DNA of 64,000 nucleotides from Eledone cirrhosa. Taxonomy: Eukaryota > Mollusca > Cephalopoda > Octopoda > Eledonidae. Positions within the stretch are counted from its first letter, which is position 1. Each line of letters starts with the position of its first letter. The notes under the pieces are model-generated. The model did not search any database and was not told where the DNA came from. It was given only the letters and a program-made list of their open reading frames with translations. Made by a program: the position numbers and the translations under genes. Positions 18,201-29,439 of the stretch are shown here, one piece after another. The DNA lies in assembly GCA_964016885.1 (NCBI GenBank), contig OZ024743.1, positions 74,706,973-74,770,972 on the forward strand, in the 5' to 3' direction.

Positions 18201-21200
18201 GCCATAGACACCACAACACCTATCTTTAGCCATAGACACCACAACACCTATCTGTAGCCATAGACACCACAACACCTATATGTAGCCATAGACACCACAA
18301 CACCTATCTGTGACCATAGACACCACAACACCTATTTGTGACCATAGACACCACAACACCTATCTGTGACCATAGACACCACAACACCTATCTGTGACCA
18401 TAGATACCACAACACCTATCTGTAGCCATAGACACCACAACACCTATCTGTGACCATAGACACCACAACACCTATCTGTAGCCATAGACACCACAACACC
18501 TATATGTAGCCATAGACACCACAACACCTATCTGTGACCATAGACACCACAACACCTATCTGTGACCATAGACACCACAACACCTATCTGTGACCATAGA
18601 CACCACAACACCTATATGTAGCCATAGACACCACAATACCTATCTGTAGCCATAGACACCACAACACCTATCGGTGACCATAGACACCACAACACCTATC
18701 TGTAGCCAAAGACACCACAACACCTATCTGTGACCATAGACACCACAACACCTATCTGTGACCATAGACACCACAACACCTATATGTAGCCATAGACACC
18801 ACAACACCTATCTGTAGCCATAGACACCACAACACCTATCTGTGACCATAGACACCACAACACCTATCTGTGACCATAGACACCACAACACCTATCTGTG
18901 ACCATAGACACCACAACACCTATCTGTAGCCATAGACACCACAACACGTATCTGTGACCATAGACACCACAACACCTATCTGTAGCCATAGACACCACAA
19001 CACCTATCTGTGACCATAGACACCACAACACCTATCTGTAGCCATAGACACCACAACACGTATCTGTAGCCATAGACACCACAACACCTATCTGTGACCA
19101 TAGATACCACAACACCTGTCTGTAGCCATAGACACCACAACACCTATCTGTGACCATAGACACCACAATACCTATCTGTGACCATAGATACAACAACACC
19201 TATCTGTAGCCATAGACACCACAACACCTATCTGTGACCATAGATACCACAACACCTGTCTGTAGCCATAGACACCACAACACCTATCTGTAGCCATAGA
19301 CACCACAACACCTATCTGTAGCCATAGACACCACAACACCTATATGTAGCCATAGACACCACAACACGTATCTGTGACCATAGACACCACAACACCTATC
19401 TGTGACCATAGACACCACAACACCTATCTGTAGCCATAGACACCACAACACCTATCTGTGACCATAGATACCACAACACCTATCTGTGACCATAGACACC
19501 ACAACACCTATCTGTGACCATAGACACCACAACACCTATCTGTGACCATAGACACCACAACACCTATCTGTAGCCATAGACACCACAACACCTATCTGTA
19601 GCCATAGACACCACAACACCTATATGTAGCCATAGACACCACAACACCTATCTGTGACCATAGACACCACAACACCTATCTGTGAACATAGACACCACAA
19701 CACCTATATGTAGCCATAGACACCACAACACCTATCTGTAGCCATAGACACCACAACACCTATCTGTAGCCATAGACACCACAACACCTATATGTAGCCA
19801 TAGACACCACAACACCTATCTGTAGCCATAGACACCACAACACCTATCTGTAGCCATAGACACCACAACACCTATATGTAGCCATAGACACCACAACACC
19901 TATCTGTGACCATAGACACCACAACACCTATTTGTGACCATAGACACCACAACACCTATCTGTGACCATAGACACCACAACACCTATCTGTGAACATAGA
20001 CACCACAACACCTATATGTAGCCATAGACACCACAACACCTATCTGTAGCCATAGACACCACAACACCTATCTGTAGCCATAGACACCACAACACCTATA
20101 TGTAGCCATAGACACCACAACACCTATCTGTGACCATAGACACCACAACACCTATCTGTGAACATAGACACCACAACACCTATATGTAGCCATAGACACC
20201 ACAACACCTATCTGTAGCCATAGACACCACAACACCTATCTGTAGCCATAGACACTACAACACCTATCTGTGACCATAGACACCACAACACCTATCTGTG
20301 ACCATAGACACCACAACACCTATCTGTGAACATAGACACCACAACACCTATATGTAGCCATAGACACCACAACACCTATCTGTAGCCATAGACACCACAA
20401 CACCTATCTGTAGCCATAGACACCACAACACCTATATGTAGCCATAGACACCACAACACCTATCTGTGACCATAGACACCACAACACCTATCTGTGAACA
20501 TAGACACCACAACACCTATATGTAGCCATAGACACCACAACACCTATCTGTAGCCATAGACACCACAACACCTATCTGTAGCCATAGACACCACAACACC
20601 TATATGTAGCCATAGACACCACAACACCTATCTGTAGCCATAGACACCACAACACCTATCTGTAGCCATAGACACCACAACACCTATATGTAGCCATAGA
20701 CACCACAACACCTATCTGTGACCATAGACACCACAACACCTATTTGTGACCATAGACACCACAACACCTATCTGTGACCATAGACACCACAACACCTATC
20801 TGTGACCATAGATACCACAACACCTATCTGTAGCCATAGACACTACAACACCTATCTGTGACCATAGACACCACAACACCTATCTGTGACCATAGACACC
20901 ACAACACCTATCTGTAGCCATAGACACCACAACACCTATCTGTGACCATAGACACCACAACACCTATCTGTGACCATAGACACCACAACACCTATCTGTA
21001 GCCATAGACACCACAACACCTATCTGTGATCATAGACACCACAACACCTATATGTAGCCATAGACACCACAACACCTATCTGTAGCCATAGACACCACAA
21101 CACCTATCTGTGACCATAGACACCACAACACCTATCTGTAGCCATAGACACCACAACACCTATCTGTGACCATAGACACCACAACACCTATCTGTGACCA

Positions 21201-22720
21201 TAGACACCACAATACCTATATGTAGCCATAGACACCACAACACCTATCTGTAGCCATAGACACCACAACACCTATCTGTGACCATAGACACCACAACACC
21301 TATCTGTGACCATAGACACCACAACACCTATCTGTGACCATAGACACCACAACACCTATCTGTAGCCATAGACACCACAACACGTAACTGTAGCCATAGA
21401 CACCACAACACCTATCTGTGACCATAGATACCACAACACCTGTCTGTAGCCATAGACACCACAACACCTATCTCTGACCATAGACACCACAATACCTATC
21501 TGTGACCATAGATACCACAACACCTATCTGTAGCCATAGACACCACAACACCTATCTGTGACCATAGATACCACAACACCTGTCTGTAGCCATAGACACC
21601 ACAACACCTATCTGTAGCCATAGACACCACAACACCTATCTGTAGCCATAGACACCACAACACCTATATGTAGCCATAGACACCACAACACGTATCTGTG
21701 ACCATAGACACCACAACACCTATCTGTAGCCATAGACACCACAACACCTATCTGTGACCATAGTTACCACAACACCTATCTGTGACCATAGACACCACAA
21801 CACCTATCTGTAGCCATAGACACCACAACACCTATCTGTGACCATAGATACCACAACACCTATCTGTGACCATAGACACCACAACACCTATCTGTAGCCA
21901 TAGACACCACAACACCTATCTGTAGCCATAGACACCACAACACCTATCTGTAGCCATAGACACCACAACACCTATATGTAGCCATAGACACCACAACACC
22001 TATCTGTGACCATAGACACCACAACACCTATCTGTGACCATAGACACCACAACACCTATCTGTAGCCATAGACACCACAACACCTATCTGTAGCCATAGA
22101 CACCACAACACCTATATGTAGCCATAGACACCACAACACGTATCTGTGACCATAGACACCACAACATCTATCTGTGACCATAGACACCACAACACCTATC
22201 TGTAGCCATAGACACCACAACACGTATCTGTGACCATAGACACCACAACACCTATCTGTGACCATAGACACCACAACACCTATCTGTAGCCATAGATACC
22301 ACAACACCTATATGTAGCCATAGACACCACAACACCTATCTGTGACCATAGACACCACAACACCTATCTGTGAACATAGACACCACAACACCTATCTGTA
22401 GCCATAGACACCACAACACCTATATGTAGCCATAGACACCACAACACCTATCTGTGACCATAGACACCACAACACCTATCTGTGACCATAGACACCACAA
22501 CACCTATATGTAGCCATAGACACCACAACACCTATCTTTAGCCATAGACACCACAACACCTATCTGTAGCCATAGACACCACAACACCTATATGTAGCCA
22601 TAGACACCACAACACCTATCTGTGACCATAGACACCACAACACCTATTTGTGACCATAGACACCACAACACCTATCTGTGACCATAGACACCACAACACC
22701 TATCTGTGACCATAGATACC
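9290..22720. repeat. 4312-bp higher-order repeat inside the 28-bp satellite, three copies
   Basis: Rare variant monomers recur at exact distances. CGGTGACC occurs at 9460, 13772 and 18672. CGTAACTG occurs at 12171, 17071 and 21383. CTTTAG within TATCTTTAGC occurs at 13321, 18221 and 22533. Offsets are 4312 bp (154 monomers) or 4900 bp (175 monomers). The 588-bp difference is an extra 21-monomer duplication in the middle copy: the marker GATACC followed by CACTACAACACC occurs at 15913 and again at 16501, but only once in the outer copies (11601, 20813). Approximate copies are 9290-13600, 13601-18500 and 18501-22720. Only occasional single-base differences were seen between copies, for example GACACAAC at 15325 against GACACCAC in copy 3. 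Confidence 0.9.
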
Positions 22721-23340
22721 ACAACACCTATCTGTAGCCATAGACACTACAACACCTATCTGTGACCATAGACACCACAACACCTATCTGTGACCATAGA
22801 CACCACAACACCTATCTGTAGCCATAGACACCACAACACCTATCTGTGACCATAGACACCACAACACCTATCTGTAGCCATAGACACCACAACACCTATC
22901 TGTGATCATAGACACCACAACACCTATATGTAGCCATAGACACCACAACACCTATCTGTAGCCATAGACACCACAACACCTATCTGTGACCATAGATACC
23001 AGAACACCTATCTGTAGCCATAGACACCTCAACACCTATCTGTAGCCATAGACACCACAACACCTATATGTAGCCATAGACACCACAACACCTATATGTA
23101 GCCATAGACACCACAACACCTATCTGTAGCCATAGACACCACAACACCTATCTGTAGCCATAGACACCACAACACTTATATGTAGCCATAGACACCACAA
23201 CACCTATCTGTAGCCATAGACACCACAACACCTATATGTAGCCATAGACACCACAACACCTATCTGTAGCCATAGACACCACAACACCTATATGTGACCA
23301 TAGACACCACAACACCTATCTGTAGCCATAAACACCACAA

Positions 23341-23411
23341 CACCTATCTATTCCAGTACCTATCGATGGCTATAGGTAATCCAGTACCTATCGATGGCCA
23401 CAGACATTCCA
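23341..23411. repeat. Diverged terminal monomers at the right edge of the 28-bp array
   Basis: After the last normal monomer, CCAGTACCTATCGATGGC occurs at 23353 and again at 23381, exactly 28 bp apart. The unit still aligns with the satellite core (ACCTATC, GGCTATAGG against ACCTATC, GCCATAGAC) but is strongly diverged. This fits decay at an array edge that is no longer homogenised. Unique AT-rich DNA follows. Confidence 0.75.
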
Positions 23412-23642
23412 GCTATGTCAATCCCGTATTTTCAGACAATGCAACTCAGGCTATATCATGAAAAATATTCTTTAACTTTTAGAGATGGTTTGGTATGACT
23501 TTTGGGAATTTTGGCACCGACTGTTATTTCTGAAAGATGGATTGACTACATAGAAGATCTCTCACTGACTTTCTCTCTGCTATACAATATTTCAATGTGG
23601 TTCTTTTTCTAGCTAGTTATATTTAGAATAATAGTTGTTTCT
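23412..23642. other. Unique spacer between satellite and first SINE
   Basis: Non-repetitive AT-rich sequence with no open frame of note, no tRNA-like fold and no similarity I can see to other parts of the window. Confidence 0.6.
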
Positions 23643-23848
23643 GATTTAGGCACAAGGCCAAGTATTTGGGTGGAAGGGAAATTCGATTAAATCGACACCA
23701 GTGCGTTACTGGTACTTTATTTTATCGACCTCGTAAGGATGAAAGGCAAAGCTATCCTCGGTTGGATTTGAACTCAGAAACGTAAAGGGCCGTAACTATA
23801 TGCTGCAAATCATGTTGCCCGATGCTCTACCGATTCTATCAATACCAC
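23643..23848 (-). mobile_element. tRNA-derived SINE, long-tail subtype (diverged)
   Basis: Read on the minus strand it has the SINE head (CGGTAGAGC, A-box-like), then a B-box-like GAGTTCAAATCC, then the body with the (T/G)CTTTCATCCTTACG(A/G)GG motif and GATAAAATAAAGTACC. It ends with the longer 3' module (AATTTCCCTTCCACCC ... CTTGTGCCTAAAT). The copy at 37927-38120 shares this longer module. It is more diverged than its two right-hand neighbours, so probably older. Confidence 0.85.
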
Positions 23849-23863
23849 ATGTTGAATAATAAT

Positions 23864-24054
23864 ATGTTCTACTTTTTGGCCAAAGGCCAGCAATTATTCC
23901 AGTGTATTACTGGTACTTTATTTTATCGACCCCGTAAGGATGAAAGGCAAAGTTAACCTCGGCGTGATTTGAACTCAGACCATAAAGGGCCGTAACTATT
24001 TGCTTCAAAGCATGGCATCCGACCCTCTACCGATACTAACAATCCACCGCCATA
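23864..24054 (-). mobile_element. tRNA-derived SINE, short-tail subtype, perfect 14-bp target-site duplication
   Basis: Full-length minus-strand copy. The head sits at the right (TATCGGTAGAGGG-like region), B box GAGTTCAAATC-like, body TTCATCCTTACGGGGTCG, and the 3' tail at the left (AATTGCTGGCCTTTGGCC). The target-site duplication TGTTGAATAATAAT is perfect at 23850-23863 and 24055-24068. This supports a retrotransposition event next to the older SINE at 23643-23848. Confidence 0.92.
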
Positions 24055-24068
24055 TGTTGAATAATAAT

Positions 24069-24250
24069 TTTCTACTTTTGGCACAAGGCCAGCAATTACA
24101 CAGTGCATTACTGGTACTTTATTTTATCGACCCCGTAAGGATGAAAGACAAAGTTAACCTCGGCAGGATTTGAACTCAAACCATAAAGGGCCGTAACTCT
24201 TTGCTTGCAAAGCATGGCGTCCGACCCTCTACCGATACTGCCAATCCACA
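24069..24250 (-). mobile_element. tRNA-derived SINE, short-tail subtype
   Basis: Third SINE in a row in the same orientation. It has the same modules as the preceding copy: tail GGCACAAGGCCAGCAATT at the left, then the GATAAAATAAAGTACC complement, the body, and the tRNA-like head ending near CCAATCCAC. It lies directly against the preceding copy's right duplication, so either the AT-rich site was hit twice or a unit was duplicated. Confidence 0.9.
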
Positions 24251-25335
24251 ATGAAATGTAATTATTCTTGGCTACGTTTTACTATTAGTCTAAGACCGTG
24301 CTTAAAGATAAAGAGACTGGGTACATCCTTGAACCTATTATTGTTTTCTATTGTGGATCATTGATAACGCATGAAATATTACACACAACAGCTATCATTC
24401 CAGTTACTAAGCTAGATCTCTATAGATTACGAAGGTCGTATGTGAGTGTCTTCCTTTTACCTTAAGATGCAAAGTAAAATGGCCGCCATATACCAACGTT
24501 GATGATATATGAGTAACATATATTTAACGTATTTGTAAAATATAGCAGAACTTTGTTGGCTAAAACATTATTCCATATAAATATAGCATTTCATATAGTC
24601 TCGGGTCTTCAATAATCCTTCCCCCAATGTAACACATGCCAAAAAAAAAAAACATTACAAGAAATCCCATAAGTTATAAAACAAATAGGACCGACTGTGG
24701 TCTCAGTATGTAAACTAGATGACTAATTCCAATTAAAAAGAAAAACATCAGTGGAAAAACAACCTAGAAAAATTATTGATTTTCCACACGCCATCCCCAC
24801 CTCGGCTTATTCTAGTCCACAGATCCCACGCTTATTCTCACCCTCCTATTATTTGGGGCCCGAGAGTAATATAGTGTTTGCTACATTTGAAAGCATTTTT
24901 CATGTAACTCATACATTTTCCTGTTAAACTGTATGATATACTGGTTCTGTTGAATCCAAGCATATCAGCATATAGAGATAAAACGTTGATCAATCGATTT
25001 CAGATTATTTGAATTATATAAAGCAAAACTGATTATAAAACTAATAAATATTGTTATTCATTTTGTTTTCCCATTTAAAGCAATGTAATCGATGTCTGCG
25101 ATGGAGAAAACCACATATATATTTAAAACAACAATTTCAATAATGTGTTTGAGGATTTAAAAAATAGCTGTGGTAATAAAAAGTGTAAAGTGTTTAACTC
25201 AACTGTGGATATGGAAAACACGAGCTGTTGGATGTTCTGACGTCAAATTTATGGCGTTGTTAAAATTATTAGCTCCTAAGTAGTATGTCCAAATATCGAC
25301 GTTCATTGATAGGTGTGTAGTAGAGCGTGTAGCAG
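24251..25335. other. AT-rich spacer, nothing recognised
   Basis: About 1.1 kb of AT-rich single-copy sequence. An A-run at about 24643 is the only simple repeat. There is no open frame beyond chance length and no element ends that I recognise. Confidence 0.6.
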
Positions 25336-25620
25336 TGGAGACCTCCGGCGTTCTTGGGCCCCGGACCACATCCCTACTCACTGCTATAGGAACGGGCTTG
25401 GCTGCCCGTAGGTGTGATTCTGTAGCAGGGGAGACCTCCGGCGTTCTTGAGCCCTGGATCACATCACTACTCATGGAATGCCTGCCTTGGGGTGCCATCT
25501 CCTTGAGGTGGAATAGCTGTTCCAGCGCGTCTCCTTAAATGTCCTCTGGGACAATGTATTCTCCATCCTCTTAGCCGGGACCCTGAGGTGGAGGGCAAGT
25601 TAGTTGGAGGTGGAGGGTGC
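25336..25620 (+). mobile_element. Unclassified degenerate coding-derived repeat, copy 1
   Basis: It shares a nucleotide and peptide block with 44640-44850. The frame begins with ETSGVLGPRTTSLLTAIG, and a partial duplicate of that block follows (ETSGVLEPWITSLL). From 25505 a second frame reads VE*LFQRVSLNVLWDNVFSI, matching EWLIQRISLTILRGNALSIL in the 44.7-kb copy but broken by a stop. Differences between copies are often synonymous, so the block probably descends from a real protein, perhaps a retroelement. I cannot name the protein. Downstream is the shared motif GGCAAGTTAGTTGGAGG. The region is dead as a gene: frames shift and stops interrupt. Confidence 0.6.
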
Positions 25621-25689
25621 TCGTTCGAACGTCAACATACCCACACATACTCAACCACGAGCTTCTGTTATTCCTCTCACACTAGATTT

Positions 25690-25915
25690 TATCAACCACA
25701 GAGTGCTGTTGGCTGTCAGCTGGTGCGACCCCACTAGGTGGAGTGGTAGCTCCAGCACGTCTTCCTCTCCATCCTCCGGGGCAATGTATTTTTCCATTCT
25801 ATCGACCGGGACCCAGAAGTGGAGGGTAAGTTAGTTGGAAGAGGAGGATACTCGTTCTGACGTCACACATTTTCATTACTTCATATGAATATTGATAGCT
25901 TTTTCGTGATTTCAT
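25690..25915 (+). mobile_element. Unclassified degenerate coding-derived repeat, copy 2
   Basis: A second, tandemly placed partial copy of the same element. From 25738 the frame reads VEW*LQHVFLSILRGNV, then continues after a one-base shift as FSILST. It is followed by GGGTAAGTTAGTTGGAAG, a TACTCGTTCTGACGTCA segment, and a 3' stretch containing TTGATAGCTTTTTCGTGATT. The same 3' stretch appears in reverse orientation at 46560-46770. It carries a stop and a frameshift, so it is a fossil. Confidence 0.6.
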
Positions 25916-26159
25916 AATTGTAATTCAGTGAAGAGTAGTAGGATGATTGTTGAAATGGATAAATTGCAATAAAGTTTATCAGGAAATTGGAGGAAATGAG
26001 AGGGCTACTACCAACTGTTTCTAGCTAATATAAGTTGGCATCTATAGGCTTTGTCTCCCTTTCCAGAATAAACAGAGTGTAGCCAGTTAAGATCTATAAC
26101 GCGTTCCAGTTCTCATTTATTTCCATGTTTGTATATACAGTTATCATGTATGTATACTG

Positions 26160-26510
26160 CGAAGGTTAGAACATTCGGTTTAGTGGTTAGAGCGCTGGGA
26201 TGGCAATCGTGAGGCTGAGTTCGATTCTAAGACCGGGTGATGCGTTGTATCCTTGAGCAAGACACTTTATTTTCACGTTGCTCCAGTTTATTCAGCTGAT
26301 GAAATGAGTTGTGATGTCACTGGTGCCAAGCTGTATCGGCCATTGCCTTTCCCTTGGACAACAACGGTGGTGTGGAGAGGGGAGGCTGGTATGTATGGCC
26401 GACTGCTGGTCTTTCACAAACAACCTTCCCCAGACTTGTAGCCCGGAGGAGAACTTTCTAGGTGCAAATCCCGTGGTCATTCGTGACCGAAGGGTGTGTT
26501 TATCCTTTTT
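26160..26510 (+). mobile_element. tRNA-derived SINE, second head family, long 3' module
   Basis: The head contains TTTAGTGGTTAGAGCG (A-box-like) and GAGTTCGATTCT (B-box-like). It is followed by the body shared by this family, CCTTGAGCAAGACACTTTAT and ACGTTGCTCCAGTTTA. The 3' module (GGTGCCAAGCTGTATCGG through GTGGTCATTCGTGACCGAAG) differs from the other three copies of this family in the window. Open frames of 60-110 codons on both strands here lie within the SINE and are not genes. Confidence 0.88.
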
Positions 26511-27469
26511 GTGTTTTATATGAAGTTTTTCCAGTTGGATATCTCCTGTTATATTCCAATGTTTACCTCTCTTGATATCTATAATCAAAATCTCTGATTT
26601 GTATGTTATCAATAATGTGGCTAATAGTAACAATTCAATATCTATAATGTTATCATTTTAATCAGCATAAATATCAAACAACTATTTTTACCAAAACATA
26701 GTTTGTAATGGATATAATGCAAATGTATATTTTGAAAGAAATCACATAGTAGCATATGTTAAAACCTTGCTATTTTTGTTTCAAATTTATAGAAACTGTC
26801 AGTTAGGGTGTTCTTTAAAATCTACGAAAAGTGCGCACTTTAATCGATTCTACTTCGCCTACACACTCTGAATTATCTCCAGCTCAACACAGCAGGCCAT
26901 TAACATTAATGAGTAAACGCTATTCATCAATTTAATTGATTTTTTTAATGTAAAATTCTGCAGATTACAGCGCACTAACAACCAGTAACATTGCAGCATT
27001 TACATTGAGAGGAATTTCCCTCGTTCATTTTGCATCCTGAATGTCATATATAAGGAAACAGATTACTATATAGTCAGCCAATGATTCACTATTTGCTGTT
27101 TGCTTTTTGGAATTTATAGCAAACATATTCTTGGAAGCTTCTCAATCATTTTCCATAACAATATTTTCTTCTGTAAATTTCTTATAGGAAATATGGTAAA
27201 ATTCTTTAAAGAAATATGGTGTAATAATCTCGTCTATATTTGCTAACAAAATCTGTCAACTATACACATCCCTAAATGATTACAAGGGAAACTGTTTAGA
27301 TATTTGTATAATTATTATTCTTGTGCGTTTGTGATGAGGATGGAGAGAGATTTGATAGGCGAGGGTGCGAGGAAAAAGATTGAGGAGAAGAATGTTGAAA
27401 GAGGAATAGTAACTGTATGAAGAGGAAGAAAAAGAAAAGAACCTTTACTTCAAATATATTTGTTTCAAA
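26511..27469. other. AT-rich spacer, nothing recognised
   Basis: Roughly 960 bp of AT-rich sequence without an identifiable element, RNA gene or plausible coding frame. A purine-rich stretch (about 27330-27450) lies near the right end, just before a SINE fragment. Confidence 0.55.
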
Positions 27470-27534
27470 TTTATACAGCCAAATATTTTTGTGGGAATGA
27501 AAAGTCGATTATATCGACCCCACTACTTGACTGT
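27470..27534 (-). mobile_element. Older SINE (long-tail subtype), left fragment of an interrupted copy
   Basis: On the minus strand this is the 3' part of the first SINE family (compare 23643-23848: the GTCGATTTAATCGA region and the AAATA-rich tail). The copy is interrupted by a second SINE and resumes at 27768. Confidence 0.7.
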
Positions 27535-27767
27535 GAATGCGCATGGCTTAGTGGTTAGAGCATTGGGCTTGTAATCGAAAGGTTGTGATTTCAATTCTCG
27601 GACCGGGTGATGTGTTGTTTCCTTGAGCAAGACACTTTATTTCACGTTGCTCCAGTTTACTCAGCTGTAGAAATGATATGATAGGACTGGGTCCCTATCA
27701 TTAAGTTACCCAAGACACCTCCAGCCAGATTGCATAGGTGTGAGCTGTCACACATACACACACACAT
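27535..27767 (+). mobile_element. SINE of the second head family inserted into an older SINE
   Basis: The head (GGCTTAGTGGTTAGAGCA; B-box-like region TTTCAATTCTC) and body CCTTGAGCAAGACACTTTAT are intact. The 3' module ends in CCAGCCAGATTGCATAGG and a (CA)n tail. It is flanked by TACTTGACTGT at 27524-27534 and TACTTGACTAT at 27768-27778, an 11-bp target-site duplication with one mismatch. Removing it restores the continuity of the host SINE. Confidence 0.88.
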
Positions 27768-27860
27768 TACTTGACTATTAATTTAACGATCCCGGAAGGA
27801 TGAAAGACAAAGTTGACCTCAGTGAGATTTGAACTCATAACAGAAAGTTGATGGTGGATT
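27768..27860 (-). mobile_element. Older SINE, right fragment of the interrupted copy
   Basis: Continuation of 27470-27534: AACGATCCCGGAAGGATG, AAAGTTGACCTC and a B-box complement (GATTTGAACTC). The tRNA-like head beyond this point is missing or unrecognisable, so the host copy is also truncated. Confidence 0.7.
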
Positions 27861-27897
27861 CTGCCCATCCAGAACAAGATGATAGGATAACATATAT

Positions 27898-28035
27898 GAG
27901 CTTAGCTGATCTCGCTTGGGGATGAAGTTAGATCAGTTGGAAACAGTTGCTTCTGACAGGATCCACTGGAAGGAATGTTTGAGAACTCTACCTCCTACAC
28001 GACAATCTCAAGAAGAAGAAGAAGAAGAAGAAGAA
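27898..28035 (+). mobile_element. 5'-truncated LINE 3' end with (AAG)n tail, copy 1
   Basis: Aligns with the complement of 31172-31480: CTCGCTTGGGGATGAAG, TTGCTTCTGACAGGATCC and GTTTGAGAACTCT, ending in an AAG microsatellite. Only the last few dozen codons and the 3' UTR of the LINE remain. A 78-codon frame through it runs into AT-rich flank and is not a gene. Confidence 0.75.
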
Positions 28036-29002
28036 ATACCAAATTATATGAAAAAAGTATTATTTTCGCCTGACATAATATCTACATTTTTATACAATTC
28101 GTTTAGAATAAATAACCTTGCTTCCAATTTAATGGTTTCGGGGTTTTTATAATAAAATTAAAACATTTGAAATGTAATTAAAGATATTCTAAGACCTATC
28201 CAAATTTACAAAGTTTTGTTAAATTCCTTTGCCGGGCGAATCTAAGGTTAATTGCGCTTCACACAATGACTCTAATCAAATAGACAGTTATGTTTTAAAA
28301 TATAGAGATGACGAATGTTGGGAGTAAGGGAAATGTATGTGTGGAATGTATTGGAATGAGTTACAAAGTGAGATCTATTTCACTACGAAGTCAGTAGCCT
28401 GTGAAAAAAGGTTTTTAGATTTAAAAAGGTGGCAGATAAAGTAGGTAAATGAAAACCATAACATCGAAGCCAACCTGTTAGAGAAGACATCGCAGGAGTA
28501 TGTGTAGGTATATCTTGCTATATTTAAGAGGGCATACAGCTTGTGGTAAGTTTAAACACAGTAGAGGGTCAAAGAATTGACTGGATGAAGTCAAATGCTG
28601 GGATACACGTGTTCAGTCTCTGGGAAGACAAGGACCAAAGCTTTAAAGGCAATATCAGATGCAGCTGGATCTGGTAGAAGAGCAACAAAAGCGACCTCCA
28701 TACCACGTGAGAGGCCTCGTGTTTGTATTTTTAACACACTCTAAAGGGAGTAATTCTGAGTTAGTCGTGGTTAGTAAGTGTTGGCGATAGCGACGGCGAC
28801 GCTGTTGACGTCTCACCGCTTCCATGAACCAGCGTTGTTTTTCCAATTCAATAAAGTGTTTAAATATAAGTTTGAAAGCAGCGGCAACGGAGAGGAATTT
28901 TAGCTAGAGCATGTCAACAAAATCTCCATACGGTTTAAATACTCAGCCAGTTTCCGTATGGCTAAATATCAGTAGAAGGACACCCAGTAGTCGTGACCTG
29001 GA
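28036..29002. other. Mixed spacer, nothing firmly recognised
   Basis: AT-rich on the left, with a less AT-rich block at about 28560-28850. That block may be an old repeat, since its composition differs from its surroundings. I could not match it to other loci here, and the 63-codon minus-strand frame at 28655-28846 has no recognisable feature. Confidence 0.5.
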
Positions 29003-29432
29003 TACATACATACATGGTGGCTGCCAACTCGTTTTCGAGTACGGCCACTACCTTATATCCATGTAGGAGAACCCCTACCGATGCGCTGAACGAGTGTGAC
29101 TTTTCAGTCCAGCCAGCGACTTGAACACTCTGGTACAAACACTACTCTTGTGACAATTACTGACACATATGTGCTGGGCCCATTGTACCATGTGATGACA
29201 AGTGCAGAGAGATCTGAAGATATAAAGCATTGCCTGTGCCGTGAAGCTTTTATAGTGAGCAAAGGCACTGCACAAAGCCAGTCCCACTCTCTTAACCAAG
29301 ATGATATTTACCAAAAAGAAGAACAAGTCAACATCATTGGATATCATCAGGGTTGCAGGTGTTATATCAGAGTTTTCCTTCTCCTAGAATTCTGCCTTGA
29401 CACAGGCTAAGGGGTCATCTCTCCCGACATAC
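29003..29432 (-). mobile_element. LINE-like 3' end with C2H2-like finger, copy 1
   Basis: The minus-strand frame at 29075-29347 ends with VCTRVFKSLAGLKSHTRSAH and one further residue. The spacing C-x3-F-x5-L-x2-H-x4-H is that of the second half of a C2H2 zinc finger, but the upstream Cys pair is degenerate (C-x5-C). Fingers of the type 'R-F-K-S-x-x-G-L-x-x-H' occur, as far as I recall, at the C-terminus of some animal LINE polyproteins, which suggests a LINE 3' end. A 3' UTR with TCGAAAACGAGTTGGCAGCC and an ATGT microsatellite tail follows. A second, shorter copy abuts it. I infer a dead retroelement, not a host zinc-finger gene. Confidence 0.55.
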
Positions 29433-29439
29433 ATACATA

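Larger units (their letters stand above)
1..23411. repeat. 28-bp satellite array (about 830 monomers), left end beyond window
   Basis: Continuous head-to-tail array with a fixed 28-bp period. The core reads CCATAGACACC then ACACCTATCTGT. Nearly all monomers are one of two forms that differ at two adjacent bases just before CCATAG (TGTAGCC or TGTGACC). Rarer markers include GATACC for GACACC, TATATG for TATCTG, CACG for CACC, GTCTG for ATCTG, and GAACAT or GACAAT for GACCAT. Indels are essentially absent, so the 28-bp register holds for 23 kb. The + strand is rich in A and C with few G. Because 28 is not a multiple of 3, three monomers (84 bp) form one reading cycle. The identical 83-codon minus-strand frames at 12844-13095, 17744-17995 and 22056-22307 are by-products of this and of the higher-order repeat, not genes. 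I do not recognise the family. Confidence 0.98.

Noticed and set aside
12844..22307. Three identical 83-codon minus-strand frames as a repeated gene
   Set aside because: They are the same segment of the 28-bp satellite copied by the higher-order repeat; the peptide is merely three translated phases of the monomer.
1..23411. CRISPR array (short regular repeats)
   Set aside because: Repeats are contiguous 28-bp units with no unique spacers, and the genome context is eukaryotic.
29075..29347. Host C2H2 zinc-finger gene
   Set aside because: Only half a finger is present, the first Cys pair is degenerate, and the sequence belongs to a duplicated repeat with microsatellite tails.
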